This document shows, one piece after another, positions 50,501 through 56,290 of a stretch of 64,000 nucleotides of DNA. Position 1 is the stretch's first letter. Each line of letters opens with the position of its first letter. The DNA comes from Puffinus mauretanicus (lineage: Eukaryota; Chordata; Aves; Procellariiformes; Procellariidae). The stretch spans positions 3,038,001 through 3,102,000 of the forward strand of contig JAJKFH010002198.1 of NCBI GenBank assembly GCA_023333565.1, given 5' to 3'. The notes under the pieces were generated by a model. That model was not told the origin of the DNA. It saw only the letters and a program-made list of their open reading frames with translations, and searched no databases. The position numbers were made by a program, and so were the translations under genes.

Positions 50501-53500
50501 CAATCCTACAGTAAGATATGTTATACAAGAGCCAATACACCCTTTATATCTGTACAATTCTGTATATACACAACTGTCATATGTACAGACATGCAATCAC
50601 CTGACAGATTAAAACAGGTATTTCATTGACGTTAATTCACACAGTAGCACTTGCACCACTGTGCCTATGGCTGCATTGCTACACTTCTGGCCATACACAA
50701 GAAGCTGCAGGAAATTAACCATGGTGACATTGAACAAGTGTTTTGGAGCCATTTGTGCTTCTGGGAACCTCACTTACAATGAGAATTTTTAGAGACTAGT
50801 GGCATCCAAGGAGATTTTGAGTCAAATAGCCATTACCTTTCCATTCTTTTCAAGAGAACAGCCTTATTCCTAGTAGAGAAAACATTTCTTAGACCAATGA
50901 GTATTCTACTGCAAGCAAATGCCGATATTTCTTTGCTGACTTTTCTTCACAGGCCTACACAATCTCCAAATGTATGAAAAGGGAAAAAGCTATGAGCTTC
51001 AGAGAAAGACAAACATGTGAAAGTATGTAATTAAACAGGATAGTTATTTCAGTGTTTTGTGCGTGTACAGACAAAGCTTTCATAACATTGTCATTATTCA
51101 GAAATCTAATGCTTGAGAAAGCCTGACAGCAATTGCATTTAGCACATGGCTATTCAGACAATTCTAGTCACCCATGAAAGCGATTTAAAAATACTGAATG
51201 TGTCACAAGAACAGGAACTGAAGCACACTCTCTAGAAAATCATACAAGATAACACACTGAGTTTTTAAGAACGATGTAACAGCTTTTTCTGCCTCATTCC
51301 ATGATGAGCCCATAACAGCAGAATGGAATTAGTGGCACATGCTACAAGGAAAATGACAGTACAAAGACTAGATTGTAAGGAAGTGTAGTTTGATGGACTT
51401 AAAAAAATAAAAATAGAAAAATCAAGTGAAACAACAAGCTACAAGACATCAGCAGTAAATCCCTCAAAAATGCAGTCCATATAATTTACAGTAATGGTAA
51501 ATTACGACCTAATTGCAACCAGCTGCTTAGCCTGGTGTCTCCTCTGTGCCCCAGATCCAGTCATAGGAAACACTAGCCCAAATGGTCTAGATGGAACTTA
51601 GGACCACTCAATATTGGTCTGAATGGGTTTCTAAAAAAATACTATACAGCTATTTTCATGGAACTGAAAATTTTTAACATATGAGAGCAGCTGTACAGTA
51701 GAAGAAGCAATGTACTCCCTGTTTTTCTTCACAAATGTTTTCCAAGGCAAATACTGCAAGATAACGTTAAAAGTTTCAAATATGACTTCTAGTGGCTATT
51801 TCGTATGTACACTGGAGTAAAACAATGCACTGAGTACTCACACTTCATTAAAATGGAGCAAGCCTCTGAAACAAAGCCTAAGTTAACACTTTATGACCAA
51901 AGCCAATTGGGAAATTGATGCTTACTGAATTTATTGTTGTCACAGACTTAAAATGCTAACAGCAGCTTAAAACTGCAACATGTAATAATGGAACAGTGAT
52001 TTCAAAACACACTAACTTGGTATTTAAAATAAAAATGTTGCCAACTTTCATATTTAAACAGCAATGTGACACATTTGGATGAGGGGAAAAGCTAATTGTT
52101 TCTACTAATTACATCTTACACTTAAAATAGATGCTGGAGACAACAGCATGTCAAACAGAGGACAGCTACTTCATAAATACACTTGCAAATATAAATGCAA
52201 AAACATTTTCTGCATCACGAGTGTGTTCTAAGTTTCATGAAGCTCCGCAGTTTATTTCTAACATTTATACTATTAAAAAACTACAGAATCAGTGAAAAAA
52301 AAAAAACCTATCTCTAAACCTAGACCCTTAGTTCAAAAGTATAAGCAGAAGTTTATAATTAAACACCGAATATCCTACAATTACCTGCTTTTAAATTAAA
52401 AACCATCACCATCACAAAAATAAACCAAACAGGAAAGTGCACCCACCAGTGATGGAACTTTCTCAAAGTCCCTTCCCCAGGACTCACGTTGGGGCTGTCA
52501 AATTTCCCATTACGTGGGTCTGATCACAAGTATTGGCTTGAAAAAAACTAACTACCATGCATTCTGAATAAAAGTATATTTAGTCCCTGGAGTGTGCTGT
52601 TCCGAGTCAGAAACCACCTGTGCCAAGACCAGAGATGTAAGGCTGTTGGCATCAATGCCAATGAAAGTTTTTAAACCAGCAGGCTAATACAAATATTTAA
52701 CCTGAACGGGTTCTTTAGAAAGAAAACTGTGAGTGCACAACGAGGAACATGTGCTTTGTTCATATATAATTCTTCAGCGCTTCCTGCATTTAAGAAAATT
52801 AAAGGCACCCATTTAGTAATCTGCAAGATAGAAAGAAAAGTACTGAAAGGATGTGGAATAAATGTAGATCTTGAAAGCTTTTGAGTCCTCACTAAGGAGA
52901 AGGAAAACTCCATGATGGCAGAATTAGCAATGAAGTGAAAGAAACTGGGAAAAGACTAAAAGGAACTGGGATGAATAGGAGGGAAGGATGTCCCACAGTC
53001 TAAAACCATCTCACTATGGTTCTACACATAAATATTTGCATAATGCTACAACAATTTTTGTAGACGAGAGGATGCTCAAAATGATGTTTCCATAGCAATG
53101 TAAAAACTACTCATCTATTCATTTCATTATTAATATGCAATTTTTTAATCTGTTCTAGACCAATGCTGATGGAGGCCAGTATTTATCTAAAAACAGCAGT
53201 GATGATGCAATCCTACAAGCTGACTAGAATTGGAGACCACCACAGGTAAGTGTTCGATGAGACCTCTTACTCCCCACAATTATATCACTGTCTATATTTT
53301 TTCACACTGAACACAACTTCAGATGACTAACGAAAGCTTCTTTCTAATACTAGGCAACAGCCACCTGGAAAACATGGGAAGGCTCATTCTTTTAATACCA
53401 GCATGATTAGTAACAGCTTATGAAAATGTAAAAGAATTTCTTGATGACAAAACACAAACTCAGCAGAGAGAACAGCCAGAAGAGAGAAAAAGGCACTTTT

Positions 53501-56290
53501 GGACAGTAATTCAACCCATCTAAAATCTGAGCGACTCTTTGATGATACCTATGCTTCTGCTTGTGGTTACACAGGGAGCTTAGGATATCCATGGCTCTAA
53601 ATCAGGCATTTCAGTTTTGTGGGATGAATGCTGGTCAGAGAGTCCAGAAAACCCCAAGCGGTGGTGACAACAGAATGTCTGGAAACAGGCTGAGTCACTG
53701 CAGAACTTGTGAAGCAACCCTGGAATAGAGCTAGAAGGCTTGTGAGACAAGATTAGTCAGGCAAAACTAAACAATTCGCACTTGGAATAGCAATGCTGGG
53801 AAATTACATCTCCAGCAGCATCGGAGAACTTGAAAATGCTGCAAGCAGTAAAGACTACAAACAAAGCTACAGAGTGTGAGCCAAGGAGTTTTACGTGTTC
53901 TTCTTGCTCATAGAATTATCCGTTTTCTTTGAAAATCCTGACACAAAAAAAGACAGAATTTCCTTTCCAAAGTAACAGCATCCAGGCCCAGAAGCCTTGA
54001 ATTCTTCTACCAAAAACCAAAAATGCTAATGAGACCCTTCTGCAATCACTGTGCTCTTCGGCTGCCATTTCCAGTGGTTGGCACCAAACCCACAGCATTT
54101 AGTTGCTTAGAATTTAAAGATGCAAATTAAATCAATTCACTGACATGTGGCATTGTGGTAATATATTCCTTCAACCCACTCGTATCAAATAACAGCAAGA
54201 CCAAAGGGTGAATTCAAACCAGTCTAAAACTTCTTTGCTTGTCTCACTGTAGCCTATATACCACGTCACAATGGAATAACAAACAGGAAGTTGAACCTAT
54301 CAAGACTTTATACATGCTATACATATTCTAGTCTTTACACCTTAGTTTTAAATCATTACTTAGTTGATTGACTTTTCATGGAATTCACTACAAAACAGTA
54401 AGTACTGCAAAAATTCACGTACGGAGATTAGTATGACTGATGAATGCTGGTACCTACTCTTAGATAATGATGGCCACTGTGACAAAAAAAAAAAAGAAAA
54501 AAGAAACAAAACAAACTTCTTTCATTGACATGATCAGCAGTTACCTCCTATTTTATGTGTCATGCCAAGCCGAAGAACAGAAAAAAAGGGTTTAGCTAAA
54601 CTATAGGTTTCCTAAGGATAACTTGCTTTAAAAGCTGCATTACAATGTGTAATTATGCTTTATATAAATATCACATAAAAATCTGAACCTGAATAAATCA
54701 ACTGGCCAATAAAAATCATGAGTGTGTCTTATTCAGTTAAGGACACAGATATTTTACTATCTATATTAGAAAGATTGGAATCATTGGTAATAATGATAAA
54801 TATTTGTGCCAGCACCATGCTAAATGATCCCAATTTTGCTAATACCGACCTGTCAGAAGGCAGAATAAACAGCCACATAATTAGAAGCACTTCAAATATA
54901 CCTCATATTTCCAACACTACATTTATGTTATCACTTTCCCAGCAATGGGAAACCTCACATCAATGAAAAGCAGATACAGCAGTGAAAATAAATCAAAAAT
55001 AAATAATATTGATCACCTGTTTCCAGCCTTCTATGTAAACCAAACATTTATATTTATGGCTGAGGCAATACTTCCATTACAAATTCCTACTTTCAAGCAC
55101 TTTCAGGGGTTTGGAAAAAAATTGCCCAAGAGGATAAAATGTATTGATTTCTCCCTTATCCTAGTGAAGATTTGTCTTCCGCCGTACTCCTCCTCCTTCA
55201 CTGCATAGGAGATAGAAGGAATTAATAAAAATCTTCCTGGTTATTTTAGAGCTAAATAAGTGGAGGAGGGAGGCATTTTTCACAGGTTAAGGATTGTGCC
55301 TAAGCTTTTTCTGTTGCTGTATGATACAAGGAATGTGAATTATCCTTGTCACTTCAGAAAGAAACTCACAGATAAAGAATAAGACAGACAGTCAAGTGGG
55401 AAGAAAAGATGGATCAGCAGAGCAGTCATGCTAAGAAAATTCCTCTGACATCATTAAATCCAGCCCTTAAAATAGCACTGCTTATCTAGCCCAGAATTCC
55501 TCCCTTTTGGAGAATGACAATGAAGCAAGACCATGCCATAGAACAGCAAACTCTTAGGGGATGAAAACCAGTAAACAAATCATTTTAGAAGATGAATTCG
55601 GAATAGATGTTGATAATTAAAGGAAAAAGTAGAAAACGGATAACAAACACATCTTGGCTATAATGACAGCTAATTATTCAAATGTCAGTTATTCAACATA
55701 TTTGGAGGCTCACTAAGTGCCTTGTCACAGTCTTAATAAGAAGAAGAAAAAAAAAAAGCACTGAGAAGCATCCTGCATATGCTTACTGACCTGAGGCAGT
55801 GAAGGGCCAGTGACCCCCAGCCCAAGGGCTCCCCACTCCCCCCACTGAGACACCATACCATCACAACAGCATTCTTGTGACAGAAGAAACAGTGTGCTGT
55901 CCCTGCTTTCCAAAACGCCCAAATGTTTTACTGGGACTTTTGTTATTTATTCACTGTCTCAAGATTTCTTATTTACCAGGTAGTGTTGCATTCTCAGTGA
56001 AAGGGTAAGGATGAATGGAGAATTAGAGAAGCCATCCCAGAGTCCTCTTTCCACAAAGGTGCCTGCCTTTGGTCCTTCATGATCTAAATAAACCATAACC
56101 CCAATCCAAACTAGAGTCAGCGTGGTTCCTAAAACCAAATTTTTACAAAATTCAGTATGTGCTATTTTAGTGAAGGCAAGTTTGATGCTGATGTTAAAAA
56201 TAAAGAAAAAGAATGAATTAAATTAAATTGTAGGAATTCACAGAAAGTATAATACTAAATGTTTAACTTGCTTACCTTCATCATAAATTT
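2424..56290 (-). CDS. RYR2: Cardiac ryanodine receptor RYR2, partial gene (exons 5-14)
   Basis: RYR2 is the tetrameric calcium-release channel of the sarcoplasmic reticulum; it releases stored calcium in response to calcium entry and drives heart contraction. Ten minus-strand exons here join into one uninterrupted frame of 998 nt, covering residues 99-431 in human numbering: the end of N-terminal domain A (Ins145_P3_rec type beta-trefoil), the MIR-bearing domain B, and the start of domain C. Every junction is GT-AG and every codon phase matches across the introns. RYR2 is preferred over RYR1 and RYR3 because of the KFMMK microexon, the [18 protein letters not shown] and [11 protein letters not shown] strings and the spacing at R169, R176, R276, R298 and R420. 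The gene continues past both window edges; promoter, start codon, pore and stop are absent. Exon numbers follow the human gene. Listed here as a gene span; the coding pieces are given separately. Confidence 0.97.
3144..5056 (+). mobile_element. CR1 LINE copy 1, 5'-truncated, about 1.9 kb
   Basis: This is a non-LTR retrotransposon of the avian CR1 family. It carries the reverse-transcriptase part of ORF2, the typical 3' untranslated stretch (cttagaggtcttttccaacc) and a 3' end of ATTCTATG-type octamers rather than poly-A. It begins abruptly at gaagaagggg and lacks ORF1 and the endonuclease domain, so it is a dead 5'-truncated insertion. It lies in RYR2 intron 13, antisense to the gene. It closely resembles the copy at 26157-28084; the flanks of the two differ, so these are separate insertions. 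Confidence 0.95.
3169..4975 (+). pseudogene. CR1 ORF2 reverse transcriptase fragment (copy 1)
   Basis: A 506-codon open stretch (3169-4689) covers the reverse transcriptase. Motif A ([13 protein letters not shown], near residue 251), the [17 protein letters not shown] segment (near residue 312) and the catalytic FADD box (near residue 340) are intact. Close to 4670 an 11-bp deletion relative to the second copy shifts the frame; the C-terminal part continues in another frame to the stop at 4973-4975. The first ATG at 3169 is internal to the original protein and not a real start. Without the endonuclease and a promoter, this is a relic and not a functional gene. Confidence 0.9.
5057..5280. repeat. 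AT-rich and TG/TA microsatellite region
   Basis: A long A+T stretch with ATT-type repetition, then tatatgtgtgtgtgtatata and tacacatatatg. It starts directly after the octamer tail of CR1 copy 1 and fades near 5280. Confidence 0.8.
6011..6175 (-). CDS. RYR2: RYR2 exon 13 (residues 336-390)
   Basis: The exon has 165 nt, phase 0 at both ends. It encodes [40 protein letters not shown] and [15 protein letters not shown]. This is another MIR-type repeat, with the typical GDSxCFxQHxxTGLWLTY motif, near the end of domain B. The acceptor is cttcttcag, after a purine-interrupted pyrimidine stretch, and the donor gtaaga is strong. Being symmetric in phase, it could in principle be skipped in frame, removing one whole beta-trefoil segment; nothing in the sequence shows that it is. 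Confidence 0.98.
10620..10670. repeat. Exact 22-bp inverted repeat, 7-nt loop
   Basis: Arms 10620-10641 and 10649-10670 are exact reverse complements, separated by ttttcag. Pairing stops sharply at both ends. Located in intron 12. It is too short for a typical precursor microRNA. Confidence 0.95.
12062..12093. repeat. Exact 13-bp inverted repeat, 6-nt loop
   Basis: The arms aaatttttccaac (12062-12074) and gttggaaaaattt (12081-12093) flank attatt. Located in intron 12. Confidence 0.93.
12649..12805 (-). CDS. RYR2: RYR2 exon 12 (residues 283-335)
   Basis: The exon has 157 nt, entering in phase 2 and leaving in phase 0. It encodes [40 protein letters not shown] and [12 protein letters not shown]. 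This is a MIR repeat with the family signature [17 protein letters not shown], the second half of domain B. The R in RLRH is the R298 equivalent that pairs with R276 for anion binding. [26 protein letters not shown] identifies RYR2; the RYR1 and RYR3 counterparts differ clearly here. The acceptor is ttcttag and the donor gtatgg. No frame damage is seen. Confidence 0.98.
12806..16186 (-). other. RYR2: RYR2 intron 11
   Basis: The intron is 3381 nt of AT-rich sequence. The one structured element is a nearly loopless palindrome at 14909-14932. I see no mobile element, RNA gene or coding region. Confidence 0.9.
14909..14932. repeat. Exact 11-bp palindrome with 2-nt centre
   Basis: The arms ggcagtctgca and tgcagactgcc flank ca. 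Located in intron 11. GC-richer than its surroundings. Confidence 0.93.
16187..16261 (-). CDS. RYR2: RYR2 exon 11 (residues 258-282 plus two bases of 283)
   Basis: The exon has 75 nt, with phase 2 at both ends. It encodes [20 protein letters not shown] then TLRV inside the MIR region of domain B. The R in SLWRLE corresponds to R276, which with R298 (exon 12) and a histidine encoded upstream forms a chloride-binding site in the mouse RyR2 N-terminal structure (established knowledge). That binding pair is conserved here. The acceptor is ttttcag and the donor gtaagt, both strong. I replaces a V I recall in mammals at the SVHARS position. It lies between introns of 13.4 and 3.4 kb. Confidence 0.98.
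18233..18253 (+). other. G-quadruplex-type tract
   Basis: G runs at 18233-18235, 18240-18245, 18247-18249 and 18251-18253 with spacers of 4, 1 and 1. A GT-rich stretch continues to about 18292. Antisense strand of RYR2 intron 10. Confidence 0.7.
18972..19311. repeat. 41-bp inverted repeat arms inside the LTR
   Basis: The left arm is 18972-19012 and the right arm 19271-19311, 38 of 41 positions matching as reverse complements. The arms correspond to the 5' terminus of the LTR in opposite orientations and enclose about 258 bp. Confidence 0.93.
18972..19618 (+). mobile_element. Avian endogenous retrovirus solo LTR with internal inversion
   Basis: The left end is TGTCGTGGTTTAACCCCAGC and the right end is ccagccaaaacgagcaca, the TG...CA termini of a common avian ERV LTR family. 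The right part carries ctttatatgctgag (TATA-like) and gacgtcatatgg. The middle is abnormal: 19271-19311 is the reverse complement of 18972-19012 with three mismatches in 41. The block between, about 19013-19270, runs opposite to the orientation I remember for the family. The five bases flanking each side (atgct and atagt) are not a target duplication. No internal retroviral genes are present. The family assignment is from memory; the inverted repeat is seen directly. Confidence 0.85.
20690..20830. other. Small GC-rich, CpG-containing patch
   Basis: About 140 bp with several CpG dinucleotides (gcgcccgggc, ccgcggc) in otherwise AT-rich intron 10. It is too short for a normal CpG island and no exon is seen. 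Its nature is unknown. Confidence 0.45.
22239..22295 (+). repeat. A-rich (CAAAC)-type low-complexity run
   Basis: A-rich run with repeated aacca and caaac units between two poly-A stretches. It could be the tail of a lost retroposon, but nothing beside it is recognisable. Confidence 0.7.
23956..24158 (+). mobile_element. CR1 LINE 3' tail, about 200 bp
   Basis: A severely 5'-truncated CR1 copy in RYR2 intron 10. It begins inside the end of ORF2 (aatttctttaatgaaagag), includes the ccttggaacaggctgcccag and gaggtcttttccaacc signatures, and ends in the octamer repeats ttctatgattctatga. It is antisense to RYR2. The left boundary is approximate. Confidence 0.93.
24290..24560. other. GC-rich patch downstream of a CR1 tail
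   Basis: About 270 bp of raised GC starting roughly 130 bp after the CR1 tail at 23956-24158. Open frames exist on both strands but none resembles a known protein. I cannot assign a repeat family. Confidence 0.4.
26157..28084 (+). mobile_element. CR1 LINE copy 2, 5'-truncated, about 1.9 kb
   Basis: This is a second long CR1 copy, in RYR2 intron 10 and antisense to the gene. It is collinear with copy 1 from the same 5' point (gaagaagggg) to the octamer repeats at the 3' end, which here number about three. The left flank (tattgctttt) and right flank (tgttgtctac) do not resemble those of copy 1, which argues against a segmental duplication. Both copies share the unusual aagaattgtacaggg string near the start, so they belong to the same subfamily. 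Confidence 0.95.
26182..27995 (+). pseudogene. CR1 ORF2 reverse transcriptase relic (copy 2), several frameshifts
   Basis: The reading frame of the reverse transcriptase is broken into pieces (26182-26583, 26550-27005, 27061-27300, 27297-27995). Against copy 1 I count four single-base losses: near 26506, 27000, 27030 and 27217. Each falls within or beside a short A or G run. The motif A region, the [17 protein letters not shown] segment and the FADD box are still recognisable in the separate pieces. The C-terminal part, unlike copy 1, keeps the bases around [20 protein letters not shown]. It is not functional. Confidence 0.9.
29191..29218 (+). repeat. (AAAT)n microsatellite
   Basis: About six imperfect AAAT units in intron 10, roughly 410 nt downstream of exon 10 in sense. 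Confidence 0.9.
29627..29723 (-). CDS. RYR2: RYR2 exon 10 (residues 226-257 plus two bases of 258)
   Basis: The exon has 97 nt, entering after phase 1 and leaving in phase 2. It encodes [20 protein letters not shown] followed by [11 protein letters not shown], the beginning of the MIR-type beta-trefoil of domain B. The G equivalent to human G230 and the E equivalent to E243 are present; both are sites of human arrhythmia variants. The acceptor is ttcaag and the donor gtaggt. [21 protein letters not shown] is the RYR2 form. The exon is followed in the sense direction by the longest complete intron in the window, 13.4 kb. Confidence 0.98.
29724..33184 (-). other. RYR2: RYR2 intron 9
   Basis: The intron is 3461 nt of AT-rich sequence. 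A TTTTG pentanucleotide run lies at 31141-31166. I recognise no mobile element or coding region. Confidence 0.9.
31141..31166 (+). repeat. (TTTTG)n microsatellite
   Basis: Five TTTTG units followed by a T run, in intron 9. Confidence 0.92.
33185..33284 (-). CDS. RYR2: RYR2 exon 9 (residues 193-225 plus first base of 226)
   Basis: The exon has 100 nt, from phase 0 to phase 1. It encodes [20 protein letters not shown] followed by [13 protein letters not shown]. This closes domain A and enters the linker to domain B, whose boundary is near residue 217. The acceptor is ggttttag and the donor gtaaga. [13 protein letters not shown] matches RYR2; RYR1 and RYR3 differ strongly in this stretch, so the exon helps fix the paralogue. 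The V near the end replaces an A I remember from mammals. It follows the 11.3-kb intron 8. Confidence 0.98.
33959..33985. repeat. Alternating purine-pyrimidine tract (Z-DNA type)
   Basis: 27 consecutive positions alternate pyrimidine and purine, beginning with (TG)n and passing through gcatgcgcacatg. Such tracts can adopt left-handed DNA under supercoiling (established knowledge). Located in intron 8. Confidence 0.85.
35233..35253. repeat. Exact 9-bp inverted repeat, 3-nt loop
   Basis: The arms ccttcaatt and aattgaagg flank tac. Located in intron 8. At this length chance occurrence is plausible. Confidence 0.85.
37037..37060 (+). repeat. (AAAAC)n microsatellite
   Basis: Four AACAA-type units in intron 8, followed by A-rich sequence and, at about 37088-37102, a T run. 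Confidence 0.85.
37705..37765 (+). mobile_element. Possible MIR-like SINE fragment
   Basis: The stretch attatagcccattttccaa followed by tggggagtggaggtacatag resembles the MIR core segment ahead of the 'acttgccc' box, but it is short and diverged. Chance similarity is possible. Confidence 0.3.
38580..39290. other. Pyrimidine-rich block, about 700 bp
   Basis: The plus strand is dominated by C and T (many cttcc, tccca and ctctc strings) over roughly 700 bp, with higher GC than the surroundings. It has no clean repeat unit, but phrases such as tcccagtccca recur. In RYR2 sense it is purine-rich. It could be a decayed minisatellite or an unrecognised repeat family. No reading frame convinces. Confidence 0.6.
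39512..39773 (+). mobile_element. CR1 LINE 3' tail, about 260 bp
   Basis: A 5'-truncated CR1 copy in RYR2 intron 8. It starts at taggacgagaggaaatggc near the end of ORF2 and ends with gattctatgattctat. It is antisense to RYR2 and slightly longer than the tail at 23956-24158. The sequence remains close to the two long copies, which suggests a similarly young age. Confidence 0.93.
39878..39913 (+). repeat. Long T-rich pyrimidine run
   Basis: Poly-T with few C interruptions in intron 8, ending in an uninterrupted T run of about 20. In RYR2 sense it is poly-A. Confidence 0.85.
40524..40543 (+). other. G-rich tract
   Basis: Runs of 6, 6 and 4 G in 20 bases within intron 8, antisense to RYR2; a fourth run is only available by splitting a long one. 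Confidence 0.5.
41630..41770 (+). mobile_element. MIR-like ancient SINE remnant
   Basis: The string gactgacttgcccaggg-like (here gaatgacttgcccaggga, then catcgctgtgagtcaac) and the preceding gataatgagagtcagagc match the conserved core of MIR-type SINEs, where 'acttgcccaaggtcacac' is the hallmark. The element is degraded and its ends are approximate. The assignment is by memory. Confidence 0.55.
44613..44725 (-). CDS. RYR2: RYR2 exon 8 (residues 155-192)
   Basis: The exon has 113 nt, starting after phase 1 and ending in phase 0. It encodes [20 protein letters not shown] followed by [17 protein letters not shown], the basic loop and closing strands of domain A. Positions equivalent to human P164, R169, R176, V186 and E189 all carry the human residue. 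In humans these sites are altered in catecholaminergic tachycardia and related arrhythmias (established knowledge), and the loop lies at the contact between domains. The acceptor is atatag and the donor gtaagt. Seen directly: an intact frame with no deviation from family length. Confidence 0.98.
44726..45870 (-). other. RYR2: RYR2 intron 7
   Basis: The intron is 1145 nt of AT-rich sequence with no identifiable repeat or gene. Confidence 0.92.
45871..45949 (-). CDS. RYR2: RYR2 exon 7 (residues 129-154 plus first base of 155)
   Basis: The exon has 79 nt, starting in phase 0 and ending in phase 1. It encodes [20 protein letters not shown] then LQEDTT, all within domain A. The acceptor is tttgatag, with a poor pyrimidine tract, and the donor gtaaac lacks G at +5, so both sites are weaker than those of neighbouring exons. 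It is separated from exon 6 by only 740 nt and from exon 8 by 1145 nt, so exons 6-8 form a compact cluster between two introns of about 10 kb. The M in SSMDK replaces a T that I recall in the mammalian protein. Confidence 0.97.
45950..46689 (-). other. RYR2: RYR2 intron 6
   Basis: At 740 nt this is the shortest intron in the window. It is unremarkable in composition; I see no repeat or structured element. Confidence 0.92.
46690..46764 (-). CDS. RYR2: RYR2 exon 6 (residues 104-128)
   Basis: The exon has 75 nt and phase 0 at both ends. It encodes [20 protein letters not shown] followed by SYSGM. The [17 protein letters not shown] stretch is a hallmark of domain A in ryanodine receptors and belongs to the N-terminal beta-trefoil shared with IP3 receptors. 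The acceptor is tttcag and the donor gtatgt. SYSGM favours RYR2 over RYR1 and RYR3. From memory, human RYR2 has T where this sequence has the first S; that change is conservative. Because it is a multiple of three with symmetric phase, skipping it would remove 25 residues without a frameshift. Confidence 0.97.
46765..56275 (-). other. RYR2: RYR2 intron 5
   Basis: The intron is 9511 nt, following the 15-nt microexon in sense. A C-rich patch at 55814-55843 gives a four-run G tract in the RYR2 sense strand about 430 nt downstream of the microexon donor. Otherwise the intron is AT-rich and, unusually for its length, shows no recent CR1 or LTR insertion that I can recognise. Confidence 0.9.
55814..55843 (-). 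other. G-quadruplex-type tract on RYR2 sense strand
   Basis: In RYR2 sense, G runs of 6, 4, 3 and 5 are separated by 3, 7 and 2 bases. It lies about 430 nt downstream of the microexon 5 donor in intron 5, inside a small GC-rich patch (about 55780-55880). Confidence 0.7.
56276..56290 (-). CDS. RYR2: RYR2 exon 5, 15-nt microexon (residues 99-103)
   Basis: This 15-nt exon encodes KFMMK and is in phase 0 at both ends. Reading in the sense direction, the acceptor is preceded by a long pyrimidine tract (sense of 56302-56330) and the sequence ggctctacag; the donor is gtaagc, close to the strong consensus. It lies in the loop between two strands of domain A and links the segment encoded by exons 3-4 to exon 6. 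As I recall, human RYR2 has the same 15-nt exon, preceded by a 21-nt exon 4 encoding QVDVEKW. I could not find that partner by eye between 56291 and 64000. The exon is far too short for ORF prediction but is confirmed by its flanking splice sites and by frame continuity into exon 6. Confidence 0.93.
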
